64,000 nucleotides of DNA from positions 1 through 64,000 of the forward strand of contig NZ_BDAZ01000056.1 of assembly GCF_001612725.1 (NCBI RefSeq), given 5' to 3'. Positions within the stretch are counted from its first letter, which is position 1. Each line of letters starts with the position of its first letter. This document shows, piece by piece, positions 24,523-33,233 of this stretch. The DNA is from Nocardia anaemiae NBRC 100462 (GTDB lineage Bacteria > Actinomycetota > Actinomycetes > Mycobacteriales > Mycobacteriaceae). The notes under the pieces were generated by a model, which worked only from the letters and a program-made list of their open reading frames with translations, had not been told where the DNA came from and did not search any database. Made by a program: the position numbers and the translations under genes.

Positions 24523-27500
24523 CAGTTGGCCGCTCCGGCCTCGCTCGGCCTCGGTGCCGGACTGGACCACGGCGCGATCGGATTGCCCCACCAGCGGGTG
24601 GACGGCGGCACGGTGTCACCGCGCATGACCAGCGAGGCGGGGCCGATGGTGGCGCCCGCGCCGATGCCGGCGGCGGGCAGCGCGACGCAGTGCGGTCCGA
24701 GGGTGGCGCCCGCGTCGAGGGTCACGGTGTCCATGGCCATGATTCGATCGTGGAAGAGGTGGGTCTGTACCACGCAGCCGCGTTCCACGGTCGCGCCGTC
24801 ACCGAGTGTCACCAGGTCCGCCTCCGGTAGCCAATAGGACTCGCACCATACCCCGCGGCCGATCTTCGCGCCGAGTCCACGAAGCCACAGATTCAGTACG
24901 GGGGTACCGGTCGCGGCGCGCGCGAACCACGGCGCGGCAACGGTTTCGACGAAGGTGTCGGCGACCTCGTTGCGCCACACGAACGAACTCCACAGCGGAT
25001 GCTCCTCGGCGCGAATTCGCCCGACCAGTAACCACTTCGCGGCGACCGCACTCGCTCCCGCGACCGCACCGGCGGCCATCAGCACCAGACCGCAGAGCAG
25101 CCCGGCGACCAGGTATCCGGCCGATTCCGCGATCCAGGCCAGCGTGAACAGCACGCCGAGGCCGATGGCAAAGGTCACCAGTAGCGGGAGGAGTCGGCAG
25201 GTTTCCACGATGCCGCGGAACACCTTCAGCCGCAGCGGCGGGTCGAAGGTGCGTTCGGTATCGCCGGTTTCGGAGGCGCGGCGCAGTCGCACCGGTGGGC
25301 TGCCCAGCCAGGACGAACCGGCCTTGGCCTTGGACGGCGCCGCCGAAAGCACCGCTACCAGTCCGTTTTTCGGCACTCGCCGACCGGGTGCGGTCATGCC
25401 GGAATTGCCGAGGAAGGCGCGCTTGCCGACCTTCGCATCGCCGATGTGCAGCCAGCCGCCGCCGAGTTCGTAGCTGGCGATCATGGTGTCGTCGGCGAGG
25501 AACGCACCGTCGGCGACCGTGGTGAATTTCGGCAGCAGCAGCACCGTGGACGCCTCGACGCTCTTGCCGATCTTCGCGCCGAGCAGGCGCAGCCACAGCG
25601 GGGTCAGCAGGCTGGCATACAACGGGAACAGGAAGGTGCGCGCCGAATCCAGCAGCCGCTCGGTGGCCCACGCCTGCCAGCCGACCCGACTGCGAACGGG
25701 ATGGTGGCCCTCGGTGAGTCCGATGCTGAGAAGCCGGACCGCTATGACCGTGGCCACCGCGTAGACGCCGAGGCTGAGCAGCGTCGCGACGGGCAGGATG
25801 GCGAAGCCCTCGCCGAGCGCACCAGCGAGTGTGCGGGCGTCGCGGATGAACCAGGCGATGAACGCGCCGCCCGCGCCGAGACCGAGAATGGGCATGGCCG
25901 CCAATGCCATCGAGGTCACGCCGAAAATCGCGACCCAGTGCGCGGCCCGCGCCGGGGTGTGATCCGGCCAACGATGCTGGGCCTTACCGACTTTCGTGGC
26001 AGGCGAACCGGCCCACTCCTGTTCGGCCTTCACCTTGCCCGATACCGACGATCCGGCCGTGACCTCGGCATTCTTACCGATTTTGCTGCCGGGCAACAGG
26101 ATCGAGCGCGCACCGACCACCGCGCCCGCGCCGATGCTGATCGGGCCGATGTGCACCACATCGCCATCGATCCAGTAGCCGGACAGGTCGACCTCGGGTT
26201 CAACGCTGCAGCCGTCGCCGAGTTCGAGCATGCCGGTGACCGGCGGCAGGGTGTGCAGGTCGACGCCCGTGCCGATCTTCGCGCCGAGTGCCCGCGCGAA
26301 CGGCACCATCCACGGTGCGCCGGAAAGGCTTTCGGCACCGCTGGCCTCCGAGAGCCGCACCGCCGCCCACAGTCGCAGATGCTCCGAGCCGCCGCGCGGG
26401 TAACTGCCGGGCCGCATGCCGCGCAGCAGGATCCGCGCGCCGGTCGCGCAGATCACCATCCGACCGGGCGGTGAGATGAAGATCAGGAAGGCGGCCAGCG
26501 TCCACCACCAGGACAATTGCGGCAGCCACGGCAGCGAGCCGGACCAGCCCGCGATATTGCCGACGATCGCCAACCAGGTGAGCCATTGCAGTCCGGTGAG
26601 CGTGGTGAGCGGGATGGTGGCCAGCACCTGGGTCCATTGGGCGCGCAGCGGCGTCGGGCGCACGATGCGTTCCTCGACGGCGGCGCTCGGCGCGGTCTCG
26701 TCGAGCAGTTCGGCCAGTGCGCCGAGGCGTGGATGGTCGTAGAGATCGGCGACGGTGATGCGTGGATAACGTTGGCGCAGTGCGGTGACCAGTTGCGCCG
26801 CCGACAGTGAGCCGCCGCCGAGATCGAAGAAGTCGGTATCCGGGCCGGTGATCTCCGCGCCGAGAATCGAATCCCACAGTCCGGCAATCCATTGCTCGGT
26901 TTCGGTGAGTTCGCCGGTCGCGGTTTCGGAGGTGTTCGGCAGCGGCCAGGGCAGTGCGTCGCGGTCGACCTTGCCCGACGTACGGGTGGGCAGGTCGGCG
27001 ACGATGGCGAGCCGCGGGACCAGCGGTGCCGGAAGTTGTTCGGCGAGTTGGGCTCTGGCGGCCTTCAGGTCGAAATCGGGTGCCGTGCCGGTCAGGTAGC
27101 CGACCAGGATCTTATTGCCCGCCTTGGTGGTTCGGATCGCGGCCGCGGCACCGCTGACGCCGGGTAGGTGCTGTAGGGCATTGTCGAGTTCGCCGAGTTC
27201 GATGCGGCGGCCGCCGAGTTTGATCTGATCGTCGGCGCGGCCGAGGAAAACCAGGCCCGCGCTGTCCTTGCGCACCAGATCGCCGCTGCGGTAGGCGCGG
27301 TCCCAGCCGAGTGACGGTAGCGGAGCGTATTTTTCGGCATCCTTGGCCGGGTCGAGGTAGCGGGCCAGACCGACACCGCCGATCACCAGTTCACCGGATT
27401 CGCCCTCGCCCACCGGATTTCCGGCGGCGTCGACGACGGCCAGATCCCAGCCGTCCAGGGGGAGACCGATCCGGACCGGGAAGCCGCCGTCCAGCAGCGC

Positions 27501-28559
27501 CGCACACGCGACCACCGTTGCCTCGGTGGGGCCGTAGGTATTCCAGACCTCGCGTTCTGTATCTGATTCGCGGCGTTCGCGGTGCCCTACGTGGTCACGC
27601 TCCGCTTCCTCCTCCTGGCCCGTCGCTCGCGCCGCGGGGCTTCCGGCAAGGCGTTCGGCGAGTTCGGGCGGCACCGCCTCGCCGCCGAAGATCAGCAGCC
27701 GGACCGGCTCGAGCGCCTCGGCGGGCCAGGTCGCGGCCAGGGTGGGAACCGTCGAGACGATGCTGATTTCGTGCCGGACCAGCCAGGGACCGAGATCCGC
27801 ACCGGTGCGGACCAGGGCGCGCGGTGCGGGCACAAGGCAGGCGCCGTTGCGCCAGGCCAGCCACATTTCCTCGCAGGAGGCGTCGAAGGCGACCGAGAGC
27901 CCGGCGAGCACCCGGTCGCCCGGACCGATCGGGGCATCCGGGAGGAACAGCCGTGCTTCCGCGTCGACGAAGGCGGCGGCATTGCGGTGGGTGACGGCGA
28001 CGCCCTTCGGGGTTCCGGTGGATCCGGAGGTGAAGATGATCCAGGCGTCGTCGTCGGGAGTGGGGCGAAGGATCGAGTCGGCGGACTCGGGCCGTTCGAG
28101 GGCCGTCGGCTCGACGCCTGCCGTGGTCACGATCGCGGTGACGCGGGCCTCACCGAAGACGAGGCGGGCCCGCTCCTCCGGATCGTCGGCGTCCACCGGA
28201 ACATAGGCCGCACCGGCAAAGAGAATGGCCAGAATAGTGACGTAAAGCTCATGGGTGCCGGACGGCATGCGCACGCCGACGCGGTCGCCGGGGCGCACAC
28301 CCGCCGCGGTCAAGCGCACCACTCCGGCGTCGATTTCGGCCAGCAATTCGGTGTAGCCGAGCACCACGCGACCGTCATCGATCGCGGGTGCCTCCGGGTG
28401 GGCTTGCGCGGTGCTGTTCAGAATGTCGACAAGGGTCCTGGCCTGCGGTGCGAGTGCACCACGCAGCAAGGGATCGGGTGTGCGGAGCCCGTTCGTCGGG
28501 TCCGTGCCCGCCGCGGTGTCGACCTGCGGCCGCAGCATCACGTCCTGCCCACCTCTCAT
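24522..28559 (-). CDS. Pls/PosA-family non-ribosomal peptide synthetase (membrane, LbH domains)
   Basis: A 1345-residue multidomain protein. Residues about 40-510 form an adenylation domain (IIFTSGSTGTPKGVAVTHRN, NTYGPTEAT, YRSGDLV). About 550-625 is a carrier domain with DLGGGSLSAAQL. The rest alternates membrane helices with three left-handed beta-helix (hexapeptide) acyltransferase-like domains (for example GAGAVVGARSILLPGSKIG, GKRAFLGNSGMTAPGRRVPK and GATIGPASLVMRGDTVPPS). This is the Pls/PosA layout, known for polylysine or poly-diaminobutyrate-like synthetases and their many uncharacterised homologues. About 31 residues (305-335) interrupt the adenylation domain just before EVWNTYGPTEAT. 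The ATG at 28559 has GGCAGG upstream; a second ATG is 7 codons later. Confidence 0.9.
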   Translation of the reverse strand: MRGGQDVMLRPQVDTAAGTDPTNGLRTPDPLLRGALAPQARTLVDILNSTAQAHPEAPAIDDGRVVLGYTELLAEIDAGVVRLTAAGVRPGDRVGVRMPSGTHELYVTILAILFAGAAYVPVDADDPEERARLVFGEARVTAIVTTAGVEPTALERPESADSILRPTPDDDAWIIFTSGSTGTPKGVAVTHRNAAAFVDAEARLFLPDAPIGPGDRVLAGLSVAFDASCEEMWLAWRNGACLVPAPRALVRTGADLGPWLVRHEISIVSTVPTLAATWPAEALEPVRLLIFGGEAVPPELAERLAGSPAARATGQEEEAERDHVGHRERRESDTEREVWNTYGPTEATVVACAALLDGGFPVRIGLPLDGWDLAVVDAAGNPVGEGESGELVIGGVGLARYLDPAKDAEKYAPLPSLGWDRAYRSGDLVRKDSAGLVFLGRADDQIKLGGRRIELGELDNALQHLPGVSGAAAAIRTTKAGNKILVGYLTGTAPDFDLKAARAQLAEQLPAPLVPRLAIVADLPTRTSGKVDRDALPWPLPNTSETATGELTETEQWIAGLWDSILGAEITGPDTDFFDLGGGSLSAAQLVTALRQRYPRITVADLYDHPRLGALAELLDETAPSAAVEERIVRPTPLRAQWTQVLATIPLTTLTGLQWLTWLAIVGNIAGWSGSLPWLPQLSWWWTLAAFLIFISPPGRMVICATGARILLRGMRPGSYPRGGSEHLRLWAAVRLSEASGAESLSGAPWMVPFARALGAKIGTGVDLHTLPPVTGMLELGDGCSVEPEVDLSGYWIDGDVVHIGPISIGAGAVVGARSILLPGSKIGKNAEVTAGSSVSGKVKAEQEWAGSPATKVGKAQHRWPDHTPARAAHWVAIFGVTSMALAAMPILGLGAGGAFIAWFIRDARTLAGALGEGFAILPVATLLSLGVYAVATVIAVRLLSIGLTEGHHPVRSRVGWQAWATERLLDSARTFLFPLYASLLTPLWLRLLGAKIGKSVEASTVLLLPKFTTVADGAFLADDTMIASYELGGGWLHIGDAKVGKRAFLGNSGMTAPGRRVPKNGLVAVLSAAPSKAKAGSSWLGSPPVRLRRASETGDTERTFDPPLRLKVFRGIVETCRLLPLLVTFAIGLGVLFTLAWIAESAGYLVAGLLCGLVLMAAGAVAGASAVAAKWLLVGRIRAEEHPLWSSFVWRNEVADTFVETVAAPWFARAATGTPVLNLWLRGLGAKIGRGVWCESYWLPEADLVTLGDGATVERGCVVQTHLFHDRIMAMDTVTLDAGATLGPHCVALPAAGIGAGATIGPASLVMRGDTVPPSTRWWGNPIAPWSSPAPRPSEAGAAN
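27552..27647 (-). repeat. Candidate dispersed-repeat insertion inside the Pls/PosA adenylation domain
   Basis: This in-frame stretch of about 96 bp encodes ATGQEEEAERDHVGHRERRE-type sequence, all Glu/Arg/His, between LAERLA and the conserved EVWNTYGPTEAT of the adenylation domain. Other adenylation domains have only a few residues here. Base and codon use differ from the flanks, with few hydrophobic codons and many GAG/CGC-type codons. It looks like a short element inserted without breaking the frame. Confidence 0.5.
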
Positions 28560-28657
28560 AGACCTGCCTAGCGCTTCCTCGTTGTTGTTTCACAGCAGGG
28601 TTACCAGTGGGCAAACGCCACGGTGACCAACCTGTCTACGGTACCTGCGGTATTGCC

Positions 28658-29080
28658 TCAGACCTCTTCGCCGAGCGCCTTCAACGCCAAGCGGTGCAGC
28701 GTGCGCCGCTCGTCCTCGTCGAGGCGGTGCAGCACCCGCTCGGCGGCCTTTTCGATGAGTTCGTCGGTCTTGCGACGCTCAGCGCGTCCGGACCGGGTGA
28801 TGGACAGCCGGTACTTGCGTCGGTCGGTGGCATCGCGCGTGCGGATGACGAATCCCGCCTCCTCCAGGCCATCGATCAGCCGGACCACCTCGCTGCGGTC
28901 GATGCCGAGTGCGGTGGAGACCTGCTGCTGGGACAGGTCGTCGAACTCCTCCAGGCAGACCAGCACCCAGTGTTCGCGCAATGACGTGCCCATTTCGGCG
29001 TGTACGGCCTTGTGCAGCTTGCCGAGCGCGTACGTCGGGAAGCGGAGCAGGCCGCGAGGGTAAATGGGGTCGGCGGGCAT
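28658..29080 (-). CDS. MarR-family repressor
   Basis: A 140-residue winged-helix regulator. The recognition region is LSQQQVSTALGIDRSEVVRL and the wing is RTRDATDRRKYRLSITRSGR, both typical of MarR. It is divergent from the MFS transporter at 29162 with 81 bp between starts. The shared region holds repeated ATTGTTGAT boxes. It probably represses the efflux pump and itself until a toxic compound binds. The ATG at 29080 was chosen; codons further upstream lie in the promoter region. Confidence 0.9.
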   Translation of the reverse strand: MPADPIYPRGLLRFPTYALGKLHKAVHAEMGTSLREHWVLVCLEEFDDLSQQQVSTALGIDRSEVVRLIDGLEEAGFVIRTRDATDRRKYRLSITRSGRAERRKTDELIEKAAERVLHRLDEDERRTLHRLALKALGEEV

Positions 29081-29095
29081 TCGGTAATTGTATCT

Positions 29096-29147
29096 ATTGT
29101 TGATGCACCAGATTGTTGATAACCTCCGCAATCTAGGTTGTCTACAA
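29096..29147. promoter_or_regulatory. Operator region between marR and the MFS gene
   Basis: ATTGTTGAT occurs twice as a direct repeat (29096-29104 and 29112-29120), and TTGTCTACAA (29138-29147) forms a short inverted repeat. These AT-rich boxes in a GC-rich genome lie between two divergent starts and are likely MarR sites. Confidence 0.55.
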
Positions 29148-29161
29148 ATATCGGAGGATCC

Positions 29162-30583
29162 ATGTCGGATACTCGAACGGCCGTCGCCGCCACCGCGCCC
29201 GCACTCGAACCCATTCCCGCGCGGGTCTGGCGGGTGGCCGGTGTGGTGGTCTTCGGCGCGGTCATGAGCATGTTGGACACGTCGCTGGTGAATATCGGGC
29301 TGAACTCCATCGCGACGGATCTCGGTGCGGCACTGGACAGTGCCCAGTGGATCGCGAGCGGCTATCTGCTCGCACTCGCCGTCACACTGCCGCTGTGCGG
29401 TTGGCTCGGGCGGCAATTCGGCACGGACCGAGTCTGGTTGACCGCGCTCGCCGGATTCACAGTGACCTCCGCACTGTGTGCGCTAGCCCCGAATATCGGC
29501 TGGCTCATCGGATTTCGGATCGCGCAGGGTCTGGCGGCGGGGCTATTGGTGCCCGCCGGGCAGACCCTGCTCGGACAGGCCGCCGGTCCGCAGCGGTTGG
29601 GTCGGGTGATGAGTGTCGTCGGCATCGCGGTGGTCGCCGCGCCCGCGATCGGGCCGACCATCGGCGGCGTCATGCTGGCGAATATGGACTGGGAGTGGTT
29701 GTTCCTGATCAATATCCCGTTCGGGCTGGTCGCCTTCGTCCTCGGGCGTCGGGTGCTGCCGCGGGCGGAGGCGACGGGCAACGGTGGTCGATTCGATGCC
29801 ATCGGGTTCGCGTTGATCGGGGTCGGGCTGTCGGCGCTGGTCTATGGACTCGGTGAATTCGGCAGTCGTGGTGCGATTTCCGCGCCGACGGTGTGGGTAT
29901 CGGTATTGGTCGGAGTGTTCGCGCTCGGCCTGTTCGTGGCACGGTCGGTGCGCGGTGGTGGCCTGCTCGATGTCGGACTGTTCCGGCATCCGGTATTCGC
30001 GACGGCGAATGCGGCGAACCTCTTCGCCGGTGCGTCGCTGTTCGGGTCGATGCTGTTGCTGCCGCTGTACTTTCAGGTGCTGCATCGGGAAGGCCTCATC
30101 GCGACGGGGCTGCTGCTCATGTCCTTCGGGATCGGTGGGGTCATCGCGCTGCCCGTCGGCGGCCGGTTGACCGATCGGTACGGCGGTGGTGTGGTCGCCG
30201 TGGTCGGCAGTGCGGTGACGGTCGCGGCCACGGTGCCGTTCGCGCTCGCTGATGCCGCCATGAATCCTGTTGTGGTACAGGTACTTCTGTTGATCCGCGG
30301 GGTCGCGACCGGATTGACCGGGGTACCGATCGTTGCGGCGGCCTACGCATCGGTGCGGCCGGAGCAGCTGCCGGATGCGGCGTCGTTCGTGAATATTCTG
30401 CAGCGGGTCGGCGGGTCGATCGGAGCGGCACTGCTCGCGGTGGTGCTATATCGCGCGGCCGCTGCCGGATTGCCGGTGGATGCCGGATTCCGGCAGGCGT
30501 TCTGGTGGCTCACCGCCGCGTCGGTGGTCTCATTGGTCGCGTCACTAGTGCTGTGGCGCAAGGAGATTCAGCCGAATTTGTGA
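29162..30583 (+). CDS. MFS transporter, DHA2 (EmrB/QacA) family
   Basis: A 473-residue drug:H+ antiporter with about 14 predicted helices. VMSMLDTSLVNIGLNSIATD is the DHA2 motif D1, WLGRQFGTDRVWL motif A, GFRIAQGLAAGLLVPAGQTL motif B, and GIAVVAAPAIGPTIGGVML motif C. GGAGGATC precedes the ATG. It is paired divergently with a MarR regulator, which supports a role in inducible drug or toxicant efflux. The gene ends at a strong bidirectional terminator shared with the LysE gene. Confidence 0.9.
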   Translation: MSDTRTAVAATAPALEPIPARVWRVAGVVVFGAVMSMLDTSLVNIGLNSIATDLGAALDSAQWIASGYLLALAVTLPLCGWLGRQFGTDRVWLTALAGFTVTSALCALAPNIGWLIGFRIAQGLAAGLLVPAGQTLLGQAAGPQRLGRVMSVVGIAVVAAPAIGPTIGGVMLANMDWEWLFLINIPFGLVAFVLGRRVLPRAEATGNGGRFDAIGFALIGVGLSALVYGLGEFGSRGAISAPTVWVSVLVGVFALGLFVARSVRGGGLLDVGLFRHPVFATANAANLFAGASLFGSMLLLPLYFQVLHREGLIATGLLLMSFGIGGVIALPVGGRLTDRYGGGVVAVVGSAVTVAATVPFALADAAMNPVVVQVLLLIRGVATGLTGVPIVAAAYASVRPEQLPDAASFVNILQRVGGSIGAALLAVVLYRAAAAGLPVDAGFRQAFWWLTAASVVSLVASLVLWRKEIQPNL

Positions 30584-30587
30584 TGCT

Positions 30588-30619
30588 TGCGCCTGGTCGG
30601 TGGTTACCGACCAGGCGCA
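30588..30619. terminator. Bidirectional terminator between MFS and LysE genes
   Basis: TGCGCCTGGTCGG pairs perfectly with CCGACCAGGCGCA across a 6-nt loop (TGGTTA). It sits 5 bp after the MFS stop codon and 4 bp before the convergent LysE stop, so it can end both transcripts. Confidence 0.85.
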
Positions 30620-30622
30620 TCA

Positions 30623-31249
30623 TTACGCGGCCGAGGCGGCGGTGCCGATGCCGAGTGCGGCGAGGATGGCCGCGCTGATCTGTTCGAGCCGATCGCGAAC
30701 CCGGGGGCGGCGCAACATCGCAACGGCCCGGGAGGCCAGCAGGGCGAGCAGAATCATCTCGACGGCGGCAATGGAGCATTCGATGGCACCGAGCGCGAGG
30801 GTGTTCAGGAAGGTGACATCGGTGAGGAATTGCGGCAGCACCGCCAGGTAGAACAGTCCGACCTTCGGGTTGAACATGCATGACACCACGCCCGCGGCGA
30901 ATGCCGAGCGAATCGAGGTCGGGGCCTGCGTGGCCGACTGTTCGGACGTCGCGGCGGTGCCCCGTTTGCGATGATCGATCAGCGCGCGAATTCCCAAGTA
31001 CACCAAATAGATTCCGCCGATGACCTTGAGCGTCCGGTAGGCTGTCGCGGACTGTTCCAACAGGGCGGCGACGCCCGCCGCGACCACCGCGGCCCACACG
31101 ATCCCGCCCAACGCCGAGCCGATCGCCGCGGCGATGCCGGGTCGCGCGTCCACGATCGAGAATCGCAGCACCAGGAACGAATCCGGGCCGGGCGTAACCG
31201 ACAGCAGAATGCACAGGCCGACAAAGCTGAGCAGCAGGGAAAGCGTCAC
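30623..31249 (-). CDS. LysE/RhtB-family amino-acid exporter
   Basis: A 208-residue membrane protein with about six helices. LLSVTPGPDSFLVLRFSIVD is the N-terminal LysE/RhtB signature, followed by GGIYLVYLGIRALIDHRK and MFNPKVGLFYLAVLPQFL. Members export amino acids or homoserine lactone-like compounds. The start is a GTG at 31249 without a clear ribosome site. It is divergent from the SAM-IV riboswitch unit; an amino-acid link to sulfur metabolism is possible but unproven. Confidence 0.9.
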   Translation of the reverse strand: MTLSLLLSFVGLCILLSVTPGPDSFLVLRFSIVDARPGIAAAIGSALGGIVWAAVVAAGVAALLEQSATAYRTLKVIGGIYLVYLGIRALIDHRKRGTAATSEQSATQAPTSIRSAFAAGVVSCMFNPKVGLFYLAVLPQFLTDVTFLNTLALGAIECSIAAVEMILLALLASRAVAMLRRPRVRDRLEQISAAILAALGIGTAASAA

Positions 31250-31324
31250 CTATCGATCAGACCGCACATCGCTCGGCATTGCAAGGTTATTTAATCGGCT
31301 GCATGTATATGCATTTCAGGGAGG

Positions 31325-31354
31325 TTGACAGAGCGGTGGGGCGTCTGCCACTCT
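31325..31354 (+). promoter_or_regulatory. Promoter for the SAM-IV riboswitch transcript
   Basis: TTGACA at 31325-31330 is a consensus -35 box. CACTCT at 31349-31354, 18 bp later, is a weak -10. The riboswitch begins a few bases downstream. Confidence 0.55.
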
Positions 31355-31360
31355 CGGTTC

Positions 31361-31472
31361 AGGTCATGAGTACCAGCATCAAGCCCCGGCTAGCTGGTCG
31401 GCAACCCTCCTCCGCGGTGGGGTGCTCCGGGTGACGACCAGGCCGCAGCCCGACCGGATGCGGCAAGCGCGG
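31361..31472 (+). promoter_or_regulatory. SAM-IV riboswitch
   Basis: The segment contains GTCATGAGTACCAGCATCAA, then GCCCCGGCTAGCTGG, CGGCAACCCTCC, CCGCGGTGGGGTGC and CCGGGTGACGACC, closing the first stem with GGTC/GACC. This order and these strings match my memory of the actinobacterial SAM-IV aptamer, which shares its ligand core with SAM-I. S-adenosylmethionine binding would repress the downstream gene. The aptamer ends about 50 nt before the aminotransferase start, with a small hairpin between them. Confidence 0.9.
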
Positions 31473-31497
31473 ACTCGGAAGATCACCAGATTTCGGG

Positions 31498-31518
31498 TCC
31501 CATAGCCGATGGGATTTT
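31498..31518 (+). terminator. Hairpin plus T-run: likely riboswitch expression platform
   Basis: TCCCAT and ATGGGA form a perfect 6-bp stem around AGCCG, followed at once by TTTT and then the ATG at 31522. It could be a short SAM-dependent terminator or a structure hiding the translation start. Confidence 0.5.
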
Positions 31519-31521
31519 GTG

Positions 31522-32844
31522 ATGACCGCTGCAATCGATCAGAGCTGTGCCGCCCTCGCCCGGGTCTCCGGCGACGACCTCCAGGTGCCGCTCGTCCAGG
31601 GTGGAACAACCACCTACACGAACTTCGACTATGCCGCTAGCGCACCGGCATTGGCGCAGGTCACCGACCGGGTGCAGCAATTGCTGCCGTACTACGCGAG
31701 TGTGCACCGCGGTGCCGGTTACGCCTCGCGGATCTCCACCGAGTGCTACGAGGCCGCGCGCGGTTCGGTCAGCCGCTTCCTCGACGCCGCCGACGATCAG
31801 GTCGTGGTGTTCACCCGCAACACCACCGATTCGTTGAATCTGCTCGCCGCCTGTGTGCCCGGCGACACTGTGGTGCTGGATATCGAACATCATGCGAACT
31901 TCCTGCCGTGGACCCGGCACGGCCGCCGCGTCGTCAAGGCCGCGGCGACCGTCGAGGAGACGATCCGTCAGCTGGTCGCCGAATTGTGCAGTAAGCCAGC
32001 CGCATTGCTCGCCGTCACCGGTGCGTCCAATGTGACCGGTGAGGTGCTGCCGCTCGAGCGCCTGGCCACCATCGCGCACCAGTGCGGTGCCCGCATCCTG
32101 GTCGATGCCGCGCAGTTGGCGCCGCATCGTCGAATCAGTCTGCGCGCCATCGGTATCGACTATCTCGCCTGCTCCGGCCACAAGCTCTACGCGCCGTTCG
32201 GAGCGGGAGTGCTTGTCGGACACCGGGATTGGCTCGATGCGGCCGAACCGTATCTGTCGGGCGGCGGGGCGGTTCGCGAGGTCACCACCACCAATGCGGA
32301 ATGGGCAGCGGCGCCGCAGCGGCACGAGGCCGGTTCGCCGAATGTCCTCGGTGCGGCCGCACTCGCCGCCGCATGTGACGCACTGTGTGCGATCGATCCG
32401 AAAACCCTTGCCGCGCATGAGCAAACGCTCGCCGATCGACTGCGCGCCGGGCTGTCCGAGATTCCGGGCGTCAACCTGCTGCGCATCTGGGACGACAGTC
32501 CGGACACCGTCGGCATTGTCGCCTTCACCCTGGATGGATTCGTCCCCGGCCACGTCGCCGCCTACCTCTCCGCCGAACACGGGATCGGCATTCGCGACGG
32601 CCGCTTCTGCGCCCACCCGCTGCTCGCCCGCCTCGGTCTCGACGGCGCACTGCGCGCCAGCATCGGCCTCGGCAACAGCTCCGCCGACGTAGACCGCCTG
32701 GTCGCGGCCATCGCCACCCTGGTCGACAAGGGCGCTTCGTGGAATTACGCCAGCACCGACGGACTTTGGAACCCGACCCCCGAAACCCGCCCCTTCACCC
32801 ACCCCGACTCCGCCGACGGCGCGGCACCCTGCTCGATCGGCTAG
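31522..32844 (+). CDS. Class V aminotransferase-fold PLP enzyme (cysteine desulfurase-like)
   Basis: A 440-residue PLP enzyme of the cysteine desulfurase/selenocysteine lyase fold. TNFDYAASAPALAQV opens the domain and YYASVHRGAGYASRISTECY matches the NifS-like region. VLDIEHHANFLPW holds the PLP-stacking His region, and LVDAAQLAPHRRI the Asp. SGHKLYAPFGAGVLVG contains the Schiff-base Lys. GIGIRDGRFCAHPLL has a Cys near the usual desulfurase position. It has no ribosome site upstream, but the SAM-IV riboswitch lies 50 nt away, which ties it to sulfur or methionine metabolism. The ATG at 31522 follows a GTG one codon earlier. Confidence 0.9.
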   Translation: MTAAIDQSCAALARVSGDDLQVPLVQGGTTTYTNFDYAASAPALAQVTDRVQQLLPYYASVHRGAGYASRISTECYEAARGSVSRFLDAADDQVVVFTRNTTDSLNLLAACVPGDTVVLDIEHHANFLPWTRHGRRVVKAAATVEETIRQLVAELCSKPAALLAVTGASNVTGEVLPLERLATIAHQCGARILVDAAQLAPHRRISLRAIGIDYLACSGHKLYAPFGAGVLVGHRDWLDAAEPYLSGGGAVREVTTTNAEWAAAPQRHEAGSPNVLGAAALAAACDALCAIDPKTLAAHEQTLADRLRAGLSEIPGVNLLRIWDDSPDTVGIVAFTLDGFVPGHVAAYLSAEHGIGIRDGRFCAHPLLARLGLDGALRASIGLGNSSADVDRLVAAIATLVDKGASWNYASTDGLWNPTPETRPFTHPDSADGAAPCSIG

Positions 32845-32859
32845 CCGGAGCCGCCCTGG

Positions 32860-33140
32860 GCCGCTGTGCACCGATTGGGCCGGCCTGCATCGTTGAGTTG
32901 CTGTTGCATCGTTGGTCGCCGCGCACCAGTGGGGCCGTGCATCGTTCGGGCCGCTGTGCACCTCTGGGACGGTGTGCAATTGCTGAGCCATCGCGCACGG
33001 TTCGGGGTGCCGAGCACTGATTGTGTTGCTGCTGCACACCGATTGCGCTGCGGCGTACTGATTGTGTTGCGGCGCATCGAGTGTGTTGCGGCGCACCGAT
33101 TGTGCTGCGGCGTACTGATTGTGTTGGCGCGCACCGGCTC
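32860..33140 (+). repeat. Degenerate to well-ordered 19-bp tandem repeat array
   Basis: The 3' part (about 33017-33132) holds six units of about 19 bp, such as ACTGATTGTGTTGCGGCGC and ACCGATTGTGCTGCGGCGT. Units nearer the aminotransferase stop (32860-33015) are more diverged (TGTGCACC, TGCATCGTT, GCGCACC). There are no unique spacers, so this is not a CRISPR. It is a minisatellite sitting between the aminotransferase and a broken gene. Confidence 0.8.
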
Positions 33141-33146
33141 ATTGTC

Positions 33147-33233
33147 GCGGACGCCGTGACCACGACCGATGGGGACTTCGAGTCGGCCGTCGAGAAGATC
33201 ACCGGCCTGCTCGACGAGAACGGCAATGGGTAG
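33147..33233 (+). pseudogene. 3' fragment of an unidentified gene next to the array
   Basis: The frame ending at TAG 33231-33233 reads DAVTTTDGDFESAVEKITGL then LDENGNG and looks coding, but directly upstream it runs into the 19-bp repeats. Its last 8 bases overlap the ATG of the next gene, the usual arrangement of an operon partner. It is probably the tail of a gene whose 5' part was lost to the array. The family is uncertain. Confidence 0.4.

Noticed and set aside
32860..33140. CRISPR array
   Set aside because: Units are contiguous 19-bp repeats without unique spacers and there are no cas genes.
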